Source of the DNA: Aureococcus anophagefferens
Lineage: Eukaryota > Sar > Pelagophyceae > Pelagomonadales > Pelagomonadaceae
Assembly (NCBI RefSeq): GCF_000186865.1
Contig: NW_008705570.1
Span: 557,147 to 621,146, forward strand
DNA: 64,000 nt
Direction of reading: 5' to 3'
A model generated the notes under the pieces. The model was not told the origin of the DNA, ran no database searches, and saw only the letters and a list, made by a program, of their open reading frames with translations. Each line of letters begins with the position of its first letter. The stretch's first letter is position 1. This document shows, piece by piece, positions 36,702 through 47,218 of the stretch. The translations under genes were made by a program, and so were the position numbers.

Positions 36702-39368
36702 TCAGGCGTCGTCGCGGTGCTCCTCCTCCTTCTCCTCGCGGACGACGTCCGCGCCCGGCGACACGGGCGCGGAGGTTCGCCGGAGGCTCGGCAGGCGCCG
36801 CGGCGCGCCGAAGGTGGCGTTCTTCGGCGACTTCGTCGTCGCGAGGACGACGTCGCCCGCGACGCGCGCCTGGCGCATGGACTCCTTGCGTATGCGCCGC
36901 CAGGACGCCTCCCGGATGACCTCGCCCGCGTGGCCCGCGCGCGTGTCCTTCTTCGTCGTGTCCATGAGGCCGACCAACAGGTCGTGCTTCGACCAGAGCG
37001 ACTCGACGTCCTTCTTCTGCGGGTTGAGGATGAGCTGGCCCTCGACGATCTTCTGGTAGCCCAGCAACAACACGTGCTTGTCCATGGCGACGCGGGCCAG
37101 CGCCGCGAAGGACGTCCGGCCCGGGTCGCCGGTCACGCCGTCGAGCTTCGACGCGGGGAAGACCATGGGGCTGTGGCCGTCGTCGGTGAGCAGCTCGTCC
37201 AAGATCGCCTTGACCTCGCGGCGCATGGCGACCATGGCTAAAATCTTCGCGCAGATGCCGTGCGACAGCACGTACTCGGCCTGCGCGGCGATGGAGCTGT
37301 TGACGCGCGCGACGGCCGACGTCCGCGAGTCCAAAATCTCGCAGATGATGGAGCAGTCGTCGACGTCGTCGAGGCTCCTGCGGCTGCCGTCGTCCTCGAT
37401 GGACAGCAGCTTCCGCTCGCTCAGCGACTTGCGCTGCGCGAGCGTGAAGTTCGCGCGGACGGCCTGCTTCTCCTGGCGGATCTGCATCGACTCCTGGCGC
37501 GCGAGCGTGCCCGGCCGCGAGGGCGTCGCCGGCGTCGCCGGCGAGACGACCGCGGCGTCGTCCCGCTCCTTGCAGCTCTGGCGGATGTCGCGGATGAGCA
37601 GCAGCGTCGCCAAATTCTGCGCGTCGCTCTCGAGCGGCGACGCCTCGTGGCGCTCGTCCGCTAAAATCAGCACGCTGTCCATCTCCCGGAGGGGCACGAC
37701 CTCCAGATCCCGCTTCACGGTCGTGCGGCCCACGTGGTGGTGGAGCGTGATGGACCGCAGCTTGTCCTCGTCGAAGCCCTCGACGTGGAAGACGTCGCGG
37801 CGCTCCTCCAAACTGATGTCGGACATGATGTGGACCTCGGAGCCGTCCTTGACGGCCTCGTCCAGCATCAACAACATGTCGTCGACGTCGCGGCGCCAGT
37901 TGCACAAGAGCACGCGCTCGCGCATGGACTTCTTCGACTCCTCGCCCGCGAACTGGAACCCCTGGGGCTCCGCGGGCTCCGCGCTACCAAGGGCGGGCGC
38001 GTACGTGTCGTCGTCGGCGGCGAGGACGATGACCTCGTCGCCCTCGGAGACGCGGAAGTCCCGCGGCGGGTTCAGCATGATGCCGTGGGGCTTGAGCATG
38101 GGGCAGCGCACGTCGACGTGGAAGAAGTGGAACTCCTCGACGAGCGTCATGCGCGCGACGCGCCGGTCCGCGACCTTGAGGCCGATGGGCACGGCCGTCG
38201 GGAACGACGCGTAGATCTCCCCAAAGGTCCGGCCCACGAGCTGGGGCCACTCCTTGAGGTAGAACTCGGAGCCCTCGAAGCCGAAGATGTGATCGTAGAC
38301 CAACCCGAGCCCCGGGTGCCGCGACGTCGTCAGCAGGAGCCGCGAGCAGATGTCGTGGCTGACGACGCACTCGACGGCGGGCCCGCCCGTGACCTGGACG
38401 ATGTGGCGGTTGTCGATGTCCTGGAGCTCCGCGATGATGTGCGTCGTGTGGTCCGCGTCGCCCCGTAGAGCGGTCAGCGCGAGCACCGTCCGCAGCACGG
38501 AGCAGTCCGCGCGGTCCGCGGACGTGCCCGTGGGCGAGAGGATGATGACGGCCTTGGCGTCCTGCACCGACACGCGCTGGAGGTCCGCGAGGCTCTGCGG
38601 GTTGCCCCGCCTTACGGCGATCTTCGACCCCCTCAACGCCTTCTCCGGGATCGTGTCGCGGATGACGCGGTGCACGTCGTCGGAATCGTCGTCCTCGCCC
38701 GCCAGGACCACGATGAGCCCGCCGCCGTCGCTCTCGAGCGCGAGCGCGAGCTGCTCGAGCACCTCCAGGCATTTGTGCGTGAAGCCGATGACGATGAGGT
38801 GGTCGTCCTCGACGAGCGGGCTCAGGCCCCGCGTCGCCCGGTTCATCATGGCGCTGATGGCCTCGACGAGGAAGCCCATGAGCACGGACAGGTAGATGAC
38901 GCCGACGATCGCGACGATGGCGCCGAAGGCCCGTAAAAAGTAGCTCGCGAGCTTCGTACTCGCGCCCTCCTGGAACCCAAAGTCCGCGACGTTCCCCGGG
39001 TCCGCCAGGGCGCAGAAGACCATCCAGTAGCTCGAGCTCCGCCAGCGCACGGGCGACTCGCGCGACACGCGCTTCCGGATGAAGCCGCGCGCCATGAGCA
39101 GCCAGAGCTCCGAGAGCACCGTGATGATGAGGCCGCCGGAGACGACGAAGAGGCCGAACTTGGCCTTCATGGGGCCCGTCGCCGACGACTCGAGCCAGTA
39201 CTCGAGCAGGCGGCGGATCTGGCGCGGGTGGTACCAGACCCAGTCCACGCGGTGCCGCAGGTGGCGCGCCTCGCTCTCGATGCCCTTCTCCAGGTCGACA
39301 AGCTCCTGGTGCGACTCCTCGTAGAAGGCCTTCATGGACCCGCGGCCCCGCTTGAACGTGCTCTCCAT
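36702..39368 (-). CDS. CASTOR/POLLUX-type ion channel
   Basis: The protein is 888 aa, single exon. Hydrophobic segments near residues 70-95 and 147-172 flank the filter-like stretch ALADPGNVADFG, equivalent to the ADxGNHA filter of plant CASTOR/POLLUX (DMI1). Two RCK-type Rossmann domains follow: DDHLIVIGFTHKCLEVLEQL, AVIILSP, DIDNRHIVQVTGG, and later RVLLCNWRRDVDDMLLML with MDSVLILADE. A Ser/Arg-rich insertion (about residues 600-680) may be phosphorylated. Relatives are nuclear-envelope or plastid-envelope cation channels linked to calcium spiking. A basic tail ends EEKEEEHRDDA. The call is strong on domain order and length. Confidence 0.9.
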   Translation of the reverse strand: MESTFKRGRGSMKAFYEESHQELVDLEKGIESEARHLRHRVDWVWYHPRQIRRLLEYWLESSATGPMKAKFGLFVVSGGLIITVLSELWLLMARGFIRKRVSRESPVRWRSSSYWMVFCALADPGNVADFGFQEGASTKLASYFLRAFGAIVAIVGVIYLSVLMGFLVEAISAMMNRATRGLSPLVEDDHLIVIGFTHKCLEVLEQLALALESDGGGLIVVLAGEDDDSDDVHRVIRDTIPEKALRGSKIAVRRGNPQSLADLQRVSVQDAKAVIILSPTGTSADRADCSVLRTVLALTALRGDADHTTHIIAELQDIDNRHIVQVTGGPAVECVVSHDICSRLLLTTSRHPGLGLVYDHIFGFEGSEFYLKEWPQLVGRTFGEIYASFPTAVPIGLKVADRRVARMTLVEEFHFFHVDVRCPMLKPHGIMLNPPRDFRVSEGDEVIVLAADDDTYAPALGSAEPAEPQGFQFAGEESKKSMRERVLLCNWRRDVDDMLLMLDEAVKDGSEVHIMSDISLEERRDVFHVEGFDEDKLRSITLHHHVGRTTVKRDLEVVPLREMDSVLILADERHEASPLESDAQNLATLLLIRDIRQSCKERDDAAVVSPATPATPSRPGTLARQESMQIRQEKQAVRANFTLAQRKSLSERKLLSIEDDGSRRSLDDVDDCSIICEILDSRTSAVARVNSSIAAQAEYVLSHGICAKILAMVAMRREVKAILDELLTDDGHSPMVFPASKLDGVTGDPGRTSFAALARVAMDKHVLLLGYQKIVEGQLILNPQKKDVESLWSKHDLLVGLMDTTKKDTRAGHAGEVIREASWRRIRKESMRQARVAGDVVLATTKSPKNATFGAPRRLPSLRRTSAPVSPGADVVREEKEEEHRDDA

Positions 39369-39613
39369 CGTCGAACCCCCCTCGGGAACTCCTAGCTGCC
39401 CCGGTCCATCGAAGATAGCGGCCGTACTATTGTCGCGTTCTTGAAGTACAACTTGTTATTGTCGAAGACCTTGAGGACATGTTGAGGCGGGTCGGGCTGG
39501 ACCAGTACGAAACCAGGGAGGCGCGTCGAGCTGAGCAGCGCCTCCACGCTCGTTCGCGCCGGGCGCGAGCCGAGCGGCACTTTCCGCCGCAGGTTCGCGC
39601 CGTCCGTGTCGCC

Positions 39614-41368
39614 ATGGCATCGACCCAGGCCTGCGTGGGCTTCATCGACATGGACTGCTTCTACGTCGCCGTGGAGCGCGCGCGCGACCCGTCGCTCGAC
39701 GGTTTGCCCGTCGCCGTGTGCCAGTACGAGTCCTGGCAGAAGGACACGAAGACGCTCACGGCGTCCGACGACCGGCGCGTCACGTCCGGCGGCTCGGGCC
39801 TCATCGCCGTGAGCTACGAGGCGCGCGCGGCCGGCGTCAAGCGCCAGATGCAGGCGGGCCAGGCGCGCAAGGCGTGCCCGCGGTTGGTCACGGTGCAGGT
39901 GCCCACGGAGCACGGCAAGGCGAACATGAGCATCTACAAGGAGGCGGGCCAGCGGGTCTGCGACATCCTGGCGACCTTCGCCGATCGCGTGGAGAAGCGA
40001 TCCGTCGACGAGGTCGCCGTCGACGTCACGGGCGCCGCGCGGAGGCTGCTCGAGACGACGCCCTTCGACGACATTTTGCGCGAGGCGCTCCAGAAGGGCT
40101 CGCACCTCGCGGACTCGGCTGCGTCGCTGGAGATGGCGCGGGAGACGCACGCGTCGACGCGCGCGGGCTCGTCGAAGCAGCGCGAGCGGTCCGCCGGCGG
40201 CGGGCCGGACCCGCGCGACAGCTACGACGCTAACGAACAAACGATGCTCGCCGGCGCGGTCGTCGTGGCGCGCGCGCGCGCGGCGGTGACGAAGCAGCTC
40301 GGCTTCACGTGCAGCGGCGGCGTCGCGCCGAACAAGCAGTTGGCGAAGCTCGGCTGCGGGTTGCACAAGCCGAACCAGCAGACCGTCGTGCTGCGGCGCC
40401 ACGTCGCGGGGTTGTTGCGGGACCTGCCGCTGGACCGGCTCGCGGGCCTCGGCGGCGAGTTCGGCAAGCGGCTCAAGGACGAGCTCCGAGTGGAGACCGC
40501 CGGCGACCTCGCGGCGAAGGAGCCGCGGGACCTCGTGCGCGCGGGCGTCTGCGAGGACGAGGGCGACGCGATCCGCGTCGTGCGGATGGCGCGCGGCGAG
40601 CACGACGACCCCGTCAAGGACCAGGCGACCTACAAGTCCTTCGCCGCGTCGAAGAACTTCTTCCGCGCGCCGCTCGACGACGAGGCCGCCGTCGACAAGT
40701 GGCTGCGGAATTTCGCGGACGAGCTCTGGGACCGCGTGACCAAGGACCGCGAGGCCCACGCGCGCGCGCCGACGTCCTGCACCGTGTCCGTGACGCGCGG
40801 CGGCGAGCACCGCTTCACCGGCACCGTCGGCGCGACGTCGGCGACGCGGGCCGGCGCGCTGTCCGTCGGCTGGGGCGGGTCGCCAAAGACGGTCTACGAC
40901 GCCGCGCGGGCCTGCTTCCGGCGCTGGGCGGGCGAGAAGCACGCGGGCGGCGGCTTCGGGATCACGGTCTTGGGGGTGACGGTGTCGAACTTCGAGGACC
41001 TGCAGAAGGAGGGCAAGGGCGGCGGCATCATGGCCCTGTTCAAGAAGCCCTCGGGCCGGAGCCCGCGCGCGCCGTCGCCGCCGGCGAAGCGGGGCATGGA
41101 CGCGTTCCTCGGGCCGCCGCGGCCCGCCGCGGAGCCCCCGGCGCCGCGGCCCGCGGGCGCCATGGACGCGTTCCTCGGCGGCGCGCGCAAGCGGCCGCGC
41201 GTCGCGGACGTCGGCGACGACGGCGCCGCGGCGCGGCCCATCGACGTCGACGGCGACGACGACGACGCGCCCTGGACCTGCGCGGCCTGCACCTACGAGC
41301 ACGCGTCGCCCGCCGAGGCCGCCTACCTCGCCTGCGCGCTCTGCGCGACGCCGAGGAACCCTGCGTAA
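39614..41368 (+). CDS. DNA polymerase eta-like translesion polymerase with RanBP2-type zinc finger
   Basis: The protein is 584 aa from ATG 39614, single exon. Y-family catalytic motifs are clear: IDMDCFYVAVE, YEARAAGVKRQM, KRSVDEVAVDVT (catalytic Asp/Glu), the finger sequence GVAPNKQLAKLGCGLHKPNQ, and a helix-hairpin region (DRLAGLGGEFGKRLKDEL). A little-finger domain follows (KNFFRAPLDDEAAVDKWL). The tail holds two copies of MDAFLG and an IMALFKK PIP-box-like motif. It ends with a RanBP2/NZF finger (WTCAACTYEH...CALCATPR) instead of the usual UBZ. The enzyme bypasses UV and other lesions. The finger may bind ubiquitinated PCNA (inference). Confidence 0.9.
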   Translation: MASTQACVGFIDMDCFYVAVERARDPSLDGLPVAVCQYESWQKDTKTLTASDDRRVTSGGSGLIAVSYEARAAGVKRQMQAGQARKACPRLVTVQVPTEHGKANMSIYKEAGQRVCDILATFADRVEKRSVDEVAVDVTGAARRLLETTPFDDILREALQKGSHLADSAASLEMARETHASTRAGSSKQRERSAGGGPDPRDSYDANEQTMLAGAVVVARARAAVTKQLGFTCSGGVAPNKQLAKLGCGLHKPNQQTVVLRRHVAGLLRDLPLDRLAGLGGEFGKRLKDELRVETAGDLAAKEPRDLVRAGVCEDEGDAIRVVRMARGEHDDPVKDQATYKSFAASKNFFRAPLDDEAAVDKWLRNFADELWDRVTKDREAHARAPTSCTVSVTRGGEHRFTGTVGATSATRAGALSVGWGGSPKTVYDAARACFRRWAGEKHAGGGFGITVLGVTVSNFEDLQKEGKGGGIMALFKKPSGRSPRAPSPPAKRGMDAFLGPPRPAAEPPAPRPAGAMDAFLGGARKRPRVADVGDDGAAARPIDVDGDDDDAPWTCAACTYEHASPAEAAYLACALCATPRNPA

Positions 41369-41467
41369 TTCTCTACAGTGCGATATTTACAGGGTCATCT
41401 ACAGGGGGCGGGGTCGCGCGGCCGGCGCCGCTTCCGGCGCCGGCGGGCGCATCCTATGGACACGCGG

Positions 41468-43133
41468 TCACTTGATCGACGTCGGGAGCAGGTCGGCCAT
41501 GGTCTCCGTGAACTGGTCGAGGCCGTCCTTCTCGAGGTGCTGCTTCCACGTGCCGCCGTCGTGGAGCGCGCGGAGCCGCTTCACGCCGCCCGCGTCCAAA
41601 TCGTAGGCGCCGCCGTCCGAGTTCCAGCGCTGGAGGCCCGAGATGTACACGAAGGTCGGCTCGACGAAAGCCAACATCTCGAAGAGGAGCCGCGGCTGCA
41701 TCTTGTAGGAGAACGCCGCGCCCTCGCCCAGCCCCGCGCGGTTCGCGTCGTCGGCCATCTGCTCGCCGGAGAGGCAGTCCGACGCGATGGACAGGCTCTC
41801 GCCGACGAGAAACGGGTTCGCGAAGGCGATGGACGCCCAGGGCCCGATGTCGCGCGGGTCGAGCATGTTGTACACGAACTCCGGCGGCGTCAGCGCCTTG
41901 ATGGCGTACGCGCCCGGCCGCCAGACGCCGTCCTTGCCGGCCCCGGAAACCGTCAGCTTCGTGAAGTTCTCGTGGTAGGGGCACTTGCGGAGGCACGTCA
42001 GCGGCACGCCCGCCTTGACCAGCAGCGCCTCGATCTCCCACTTGGCCGCGTAGTGGATCGGCGGCTCCACGACGAAGGCCCCGGGCCACTTGCGCAGGGG
42101 CGCCGTGCCGTAGACGACCTGCTTGAGCCGGCCGGGCTCGAGGCGCTCGAGGCGCGCGCACGCCGTCGCGAAGGCCTCGCCCTGCGCGATCTCGTACGCT
42201 CCGCCGTCCCAGTCCATGGCCCACGTGCCCGCGGACGCGCGGTTCAGCGTCGTGCAGAGGTAGGCCGCGTCGCAGCCGCGCAGGGACTTGGCCAGGGACG
42301 ACGCGTCGCAGGAGTCGGCGACGGCGAGCGTCACGCGCGCGTCGAGCGCCGCGAGCGCGCGCGCCTTGGGCGATTCCGGGTCGCGGACGAACGCGCGCAC
42401 CTCGGCGACGGCGACCTTCTCCGAGCGCAGCAGCGCCTCGACGACGGCCTTGCCCTCCTGGCTCGTCGCCATGGTCACGGCGACGCTGCCGAGCGCCGTC
42501 GGCGCGGTCCGCCCGAGCTCCGCGGCGACGAGTCGCTCCACCACTCGTTCCTGGTTCGCGCGGTAGGCGTCCCGCGCCTCGGCGAAGGCCGCGCCGTGCT
42601 CCGCCATGGAGTCGGCCACGGCCTCCTTCCAGAGCGCCTTGCGGCTGAGGACGACGAAGGGCACGAGGAGGACCGCGGGCACGAGCGCCGGCAGGAAAGC
42701 GAGCGCGAGCGCGACCTGCGCGTAGGCCTCCGCGCGCCGCACCTCGGACTTGGCGACGCCCAGGCCCCAGTCGCCGCCGAAGAGCTCGCGCAGGGCGCCC
42801 AGGAACTTCTCGCCCGCCCGGTCGTCGACGGACCCGAGGCGGAAGTACGGGTGGATGAGCGTCCGCTCGACCTCGCGCCGCCGCTCGCCGGGCTGCCAGT
42901 CCTTGTCGGGGGCCTATGCGCGGGGTTGTGTCTGAGTGGGGCGCGGCGCGGACGGCACGCACCGTATAGGGGATTTTGAGCACGTTATTTCTGCTCCCCA
43001 ACGGGAGCGCCTTCGTCTTCGTGACCGGCGCCCTCGGCTTCGTCTTCTCAAGGGTCGACATGGTGACTCGCGAGGGCGTGCGGAGGGCGTGCCCGGCGCC
43101 CAGGGCGAGCAGCAAGACGCATTTTTGAGCCAT
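41468..43133 (-). CDS. NmrA-like NAD(P)-fold protein with targeting leader
   Basis: Exons 43133-42963 and 42913-41468 join in phase 0 over a 49-bp GT-AG intron (GTGCGT donor), giving 538 aa. The leader MAQKCVLLLALGAGHALRTPSR looks like a signal peptide plus transit peptide, so plastid import is plausible. A hydrophobic helix (LALAFLPALVPAVLLVPFVVL) anchors the protein near residue 120. A Rossmann-like domain then resembles NmrA proteins (SVAVTMATSQEGKAVVEALL, VRAFVRD, GCDAAYLCTTLN, VVYGTAPLRKW, VPLTCLRKCPYHENFT). The glycine motif is degenerate, so it may be a redox-sensing or scaffold protein rather than an enzyme. Confidence 0.72.
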
Positions 43134-43298
43134 TGTTCGGCTCATTGGCCAGTGCGCGCTCCGTGATGTGGCACAAGCAGGCCTTCGCGAATTTGAACAT
43201 CAACCAGGCCGGGTGTCGGTCGACGTCGGTCGACAGCCGTCTCACGACGTGTCTCACAGTCCTCGTAGGCGAAGCGCCCCCACGAACACCGAGAAAGC

Positions 43299-45582
43299 TT
43301 ACCCCGGGTCCGTCATCTTGCCGAACATGAGCGAATTGAGCGTCGAGTGGCGCATGCGGAACTGGCGGCTCGCGCGGCGCTCCGCGTCGATTTTCGACTT
43401 GCGCTCGCGGTCGAACTTGGAGATGCGCGCGCGCTCCAGCACCGACGTGCGCTTGCGCACGGTGACGCGCTCGCCGATCTGCGTGGACCGCGCCGTGGAC
43501 CGCGCCGTGGCGCGCAGCGTGCCGTTCTCGCGGCTCGGCGGCGCCTCGGCGCCGCGCGCCTCGTCGCCCTTCTTCGCGGGCGAGTCCGCGTCCTTGGACG
43601 ACTCCTCGGCCGCGTCGGTCTTGCGGACGCGCTCCGTGAAGGCCTCGAAGGACTCGGTGGGCGGGCGGTGCTTGACCTTGGACACGAAGGACTTGACCGT
43701 GCGCCACGCGTTCTTGCGCCGCGCGTGGTTTCCCACGGGCCGCAGGACGACGTGGCGGACGAACAGCAGAATCGGCCGCAGCTTCGCGTCGAAGACGAAC
43801 TCGGCGATGAAGGAGCGGATGCCCAGGGACTTGGACAGCACGACGGGCCCGCCGCAGGTCGCCCCCTGGGACGTCTCCGCGCGCGCGGCGATGAGCTCGC
43901 ACTGGCGCTCGAGCTTCTCGTGGAGCTCCGGGTCCTCGCACTTGGCGCTGCCCGGCTGCTCGGGCTCGCGCCCGCGCCGCGGCGCCGGGCCGGGCCAGTT
44001 CATGAGCTCGCGCGTCTCGCCCGCGCCGGGCAGGCCCGGCCGGCTCGGGAGCTGCGGGGGCCCCAGGGCCTGGTCGTGGCGGACCGCGTGGCCGTGGACG
44101 TGCACGCACGAGTGGGAGCCCGCGTGGGAGTGGACGAGGGGCTGGAGCGCGACGAACTGGGTCCAGGACTTCAAATTCGGGCCCGCGGCCGCGGGGATCT
44201 TCTCGTCGAGCACCTTCAGGTCGCGCCAGTCGAGGAGCGTGACCGCGAGCGGCGAGTTGTCGTAGACCTTGGCCGGCTTGTGCCGGTGGCCGTTGATGAT
44301 GACCGGCGCGACGTTGGGCAGATCCACAAAAGGCTTGGACGTGCGCCACCGGAGCACGGCGACCTGCGTGGAAATCAACCGCCGGTTCGGGACGTCCCGA
44401 CCAAACTGTGAAATGCTCTCGCTCGGTCACATCGAAGTCGATTCGGCTGAGTTTTGGACGAATCGATTGCTTTCATCGAGGTCTCGAAGCACAGCCGAAG
44501 TGCTCGTGTCGAAACATTCGAACACGCTCACATTGAAGTCGGGTTGAAGATTCGAGTTCCGCGCGGACGGCGACGGGCGCCTCCGGCCCGCCCTCGCGGT
44601 GCCGCCGGCCGCTCTCCTGGATCGCGTAGCGGATCTCGTTCCAGTGGAGCCGCTTGCCGTGCTTCCGCCGCAGCCGGCCCCGGCGATCCAGGAACAGCCA
44701 GCAGAAGGGCACGCCGTTCTTGAACAAGATCGTGTCGGGCACGCGGACGCGCCGGTCGCCGATCTTGGACGCGCGCGCCGCGTCCGACACGAGCGACGAC
44801 AGCAGCAGGCTCTCGCGGTCGCCCTCGCCGATCTTCGTCTTCGCCGCCTCCTCGGCCTTGCGCGCCGCGTCGGCCTCCTCGTCGGAGCTGCTGTCGGAGC
44901 TGCTGTCCGCGTCGTCGAAGTCGTCGGCGCGCGTCGCGCCGTCGAACGATTTGCGGAGGCTCCCCGCCTGGCCCCGGCTCAGCGCCTGCATGGCCGTCTT
45001 CTGCCGGCCGCCGCCGAGCACGGGGCCCTTGTCCTCCTCCTTGGCGAAGGACGGCACGGCGACGCTGCCGACGCGCCGGTTCACGGACACGGAGTCGCGC
45101 GGCTTCGACAGCCGCCCGGTCCGCGACCCGCCGCCCATGGACCGCCGGCCCTCCTCCGGCGGCGGCTCCGGCTGCTCCTCCGGCGTCTGGGGCGGCTCGC
45201 CGGTGCGCTGGAGCTGGTGCTGCATCTGGGCGGCGGCGACGACGCCCGCGAGGCCGTGGAAGCCCTGGCGGCCGCGCGACTGCTGCGGGCTCGGCGGCTT
45301 CGGGTGGCTCGGCGGCCGCGGCGCCGTGACGGGCCGCTGGGGCGCCGTGACGGGCCGCGACGACGCCGCGGACGACGCGTCGTCGTCGGGTTCCGGCGGC
45401 GCCTCCTCCTCCTCCTCGGCGTTGGGGTCGAAGTTGTCGTCGTCGTCGTTGATGTAGTCGAGCTTCGCCGCCGCCGTCGTCGTCGTCTTCCGGTGCGACT
45501 CGAGCACGAGGATCGACGCGTTGCGCTCCTTGCGCTCCTGCGACGGCGACCCGAAGGGCGGCGTCAGCGGCGCGTCGTCCAT
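43299..45582 (-). CDS. Large basic protein of unknown function with introner intron
   Basis: Exons 45582-44575 and 44363-43299 join in phase 0 (690 aa) over a 211-bp GT-AG introner intron. The N-terminal 250 residues are low-complexity and acidic to Pro-rich (AEEEEEAPPEPDDDASS). The centre looks folded: VPDTILFKNGVPFCWLFLD, WNEIRYAIQESG, then after the intron VAVLRWRTSKPFVDLPNVAP and VIINGHRHKPAKVYDNSP. A His-rich patch (HSHAGSHSCVHVHGH) could bind metal. The C-terminus is strongly basic and helical. I do not recognise it. The exon junction is certain because the frame continues exactly. Confidence 0.7.
44364..44566 (+). mobile_element. Introner, 203-bp family, copy 3
   Basis: The element is 203 bp with ends CTGCGTGGAA and GTTCCGCGCGG, flanked by the perfect 8-bp duplicate ACGGCGAC (44356-44363 and 44567-44574). 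The right end has lost the CAG form, but in this antisense position the AG comes from the left end (complement CGCAG). The donor GT is in GTCGCCGT. It is the most diverged copy by eye (for example CGGGACGTCCCGACC near the left end). Confidence 0.9.
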
Positions 45583-45719
45583 GGAGGGCGCTTTCAGCTT
45601 TGGCTGCTGCCCATCATCCTGAAACGACGCGGCAGCATCGCGGCATGGTAACCCATGGTGCCGCGGTGGTGAAGCAGGCTGTGGCAAGCACGAGGTGGCC
45701 GCGCGCGCCGCAGATCCTC

Positions 45720-46283
45720 ATGTCGCTGCTAGCCTTGCGGCACGGCGCCGCGCCGCTGCTGCGCGCCGGCCAGCGGCACGCCTCCGGCGCCAGCGAGACG
45801 ACGCCCTTCCAGCGCTTCTGGCGGTGGACGACGCAGCCGCGGCCGTCGTGGAAGGAGGACAAGACGGAGGCCGCCGTCGCCTTCTGCGTCTTCGGCGTCA
45901 CGGGGTCGAGCAGCGTCGCCGTCGTGCGGCCGCTGCTGCGCGAGACGACGGGCCTCGAGGGGTCCATGAAGGACGGGCCCTGGAGCTACCGCGTCATCTC
46001 GCTGCTGTGCGTCTCGCCGGTCTACGCGTGCGTCCTCGTGACCGTCGGCGCGCAACGCCGCGTCTTCTTTCATGTGCGTCTCGCGGAACCGTCGTTCCTA
46101 GGCACGGTCGCGGGCCGCCACCTCTTCTTCGCGAACATGGCGAACAAGATCTTCGGCCGCTTCGTCCCCGCGGCGCTGAACCCGCTGAACCGCCTCTCCG
46201 AGGTCGCCTGCGCCCCCGCGGGCGCGCACCTCGTCCCGAACATGCTCCTCCGCTCCGCCGCCGCGGCGCGGCCGAAGCCTTGA
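45720..46283 (+). CDS. Small organelle membrane protein
   Basis: The protein is 187 aa from ATG 45720; ATG 45645 gives a 25-residue longer form. The start MSLLALRHGAAPLLRAGQRHA is Arg-rich and amphipathic, as in mitochondrial presequences. The core contains FWRWTTQPRPSWKED, then AAVAFCVFGVTGSSSVAVVRPLL and YRVISLLCVSPVYACVLVTVGA. Together these suggest two membrane spans with a conserved GxTGSSSVxxVRP loop that I have the impression of having seen in uncharacterised proteins of algae and plants. I cannot assign a name. The gene is divergent from the large basic protein gene across 137 bp. Confidence 0.62.
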   Translation: MSLLALRHGAAPLLRAGQRHASGASETTPFQRFWRWTTQPRPSWKEDKTEAAVAFCVFGVTGSSSVAVVRPLLRETTGLEGSMKDGPWSYRVISLLCVSPVYACVLVTVGAQRRVFFHVRLAEPSFLGTVAGRHLFFANMANKIFGRFVPAALNPLNRLSEVACAPAGAHLVPNMLLRSAAAARPKP

Positions 46284-46681
46284 CGGACCGGGGTTTTCGT
46301 TAATCGTCGTTTCCTCGATCTTCGCGCCGCGCGTCCGCGGCTAGAGGCGCCGCCGGACGTCGAAACTAAGAGGAAGACAGAGCCCGCGCTGCTTGGGCTT
46401 GTCGGCGCGATGAAGGCTTACCAGCTTACCAGCAGGTATCCATGTTCGGGCGCGCGGCGCGCGGCAACTCTTGGGTCAACAATCGAGTTGCAGCCTTGGT
46501 TGCCGGCGTACGGCTCGCGCGTCGCCATTGACGCTGCTGCCGCACGCGTGAATCGCGCGCTGCCCGGCGGAGCCCTTGTGTTCCGGGGCGGCGGAGCGCG
46601 TGCATCGCTGCCGTTCGGTCGACAGAAAACGACAAGTCGAGCTGTTCCGCGCGGCGTGAGGCGCGCGCGCCGCGGCGAGCC
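46284..46681. other. Intergenic spacer, nothing recognised
   Basis: Between two plus-strand genes, these 398 bp contain the 3' flank of the first (GTTTTCGTTAATCG) and a mixed-composition upstream flank of the second. Long minus-strand open frames here are Arg-rich and look like GC shadows. Confidence 0.4.
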
Positions 46682-47218
46682 ATGAGCGTGGCCACGGCCT
46701 TCCCAACGACCCAGGGCGTGCCCGCGCCCGGCCCGCGGTGCCTCGCGTGCGCGAACTGTTGCGTCGTCTTCGCCAGCGCGCCGCCGGCGCCGGTACCGCG
46801 CGCGCGACCACGCTTCCGCGCCGCGCGCGCGCGCGCCGCGCGATCGCGCCGGCCCGACGCGCGACGCGCGCGCGCAGGCACGGGCTTCGTCTTCCTGTGC
46901 CTCATCGGCCAGCTGCTCGCGCGGCAGCCGCTCTACGTCGTCGGCGTCGACAACCCGAGCGTCGCGAGCAACAAATGCTTCGGCGCCGCGTTCACCTATC
47001 TTTTTATCGTCGTCGTGTCCATCGCGACGCTGGTCTACGACAAGGCCCGCCCCAAGGCCGCCGTCTCGTCGAACTACAGCGACATGGGCCAGGACATGAG
47101 CTTCCTCGGCAGCGACGCGACCGCCGAGCGAGACCGACGCCGCGCGAGCCGCGCGCAGGAGCGGGACGCGCTCGCCGGCCTCGAGATGCAGAGCATGCCG
47201 ACGAAGTCCATGCTCTAG
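46682..47218 (+). CDS. Small two-span membrane protein
   Basis: From ATG 46682 the frame stays open for 178 aa. Residues 18-35 hold a Cys cluster (CLACANCC). A strongly Arg/Ala-rich middle (about residues 37-68) looks more like intron than protein and is followed by an acceptor-like GCGCAG before TGFVFLCLIGQLLARQ, so an unrecognised intron is likely. The remainder has two hydrophobic spans (FVFLCLIGQLLA and AFTYLFIVVVSIATLVY) and a polar tail ending MPTKSML. No family is recognised. Confidence 0.5.
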   Translation: MSVATAFPTTQGVPAPGPRCLACANCCVVFASAPPAPVPRARPRFRAARARAARSRRPDARRARAGTGFVFLCLIGQLLARQPLYVVGVDNPSVASNKCFGAAFTYLFIVVVSIATLVYDKARPKAAVSSNYSDMGQDMSFLGSDATAERDRRRASRAQERDALAGLEMQSMPTKSML

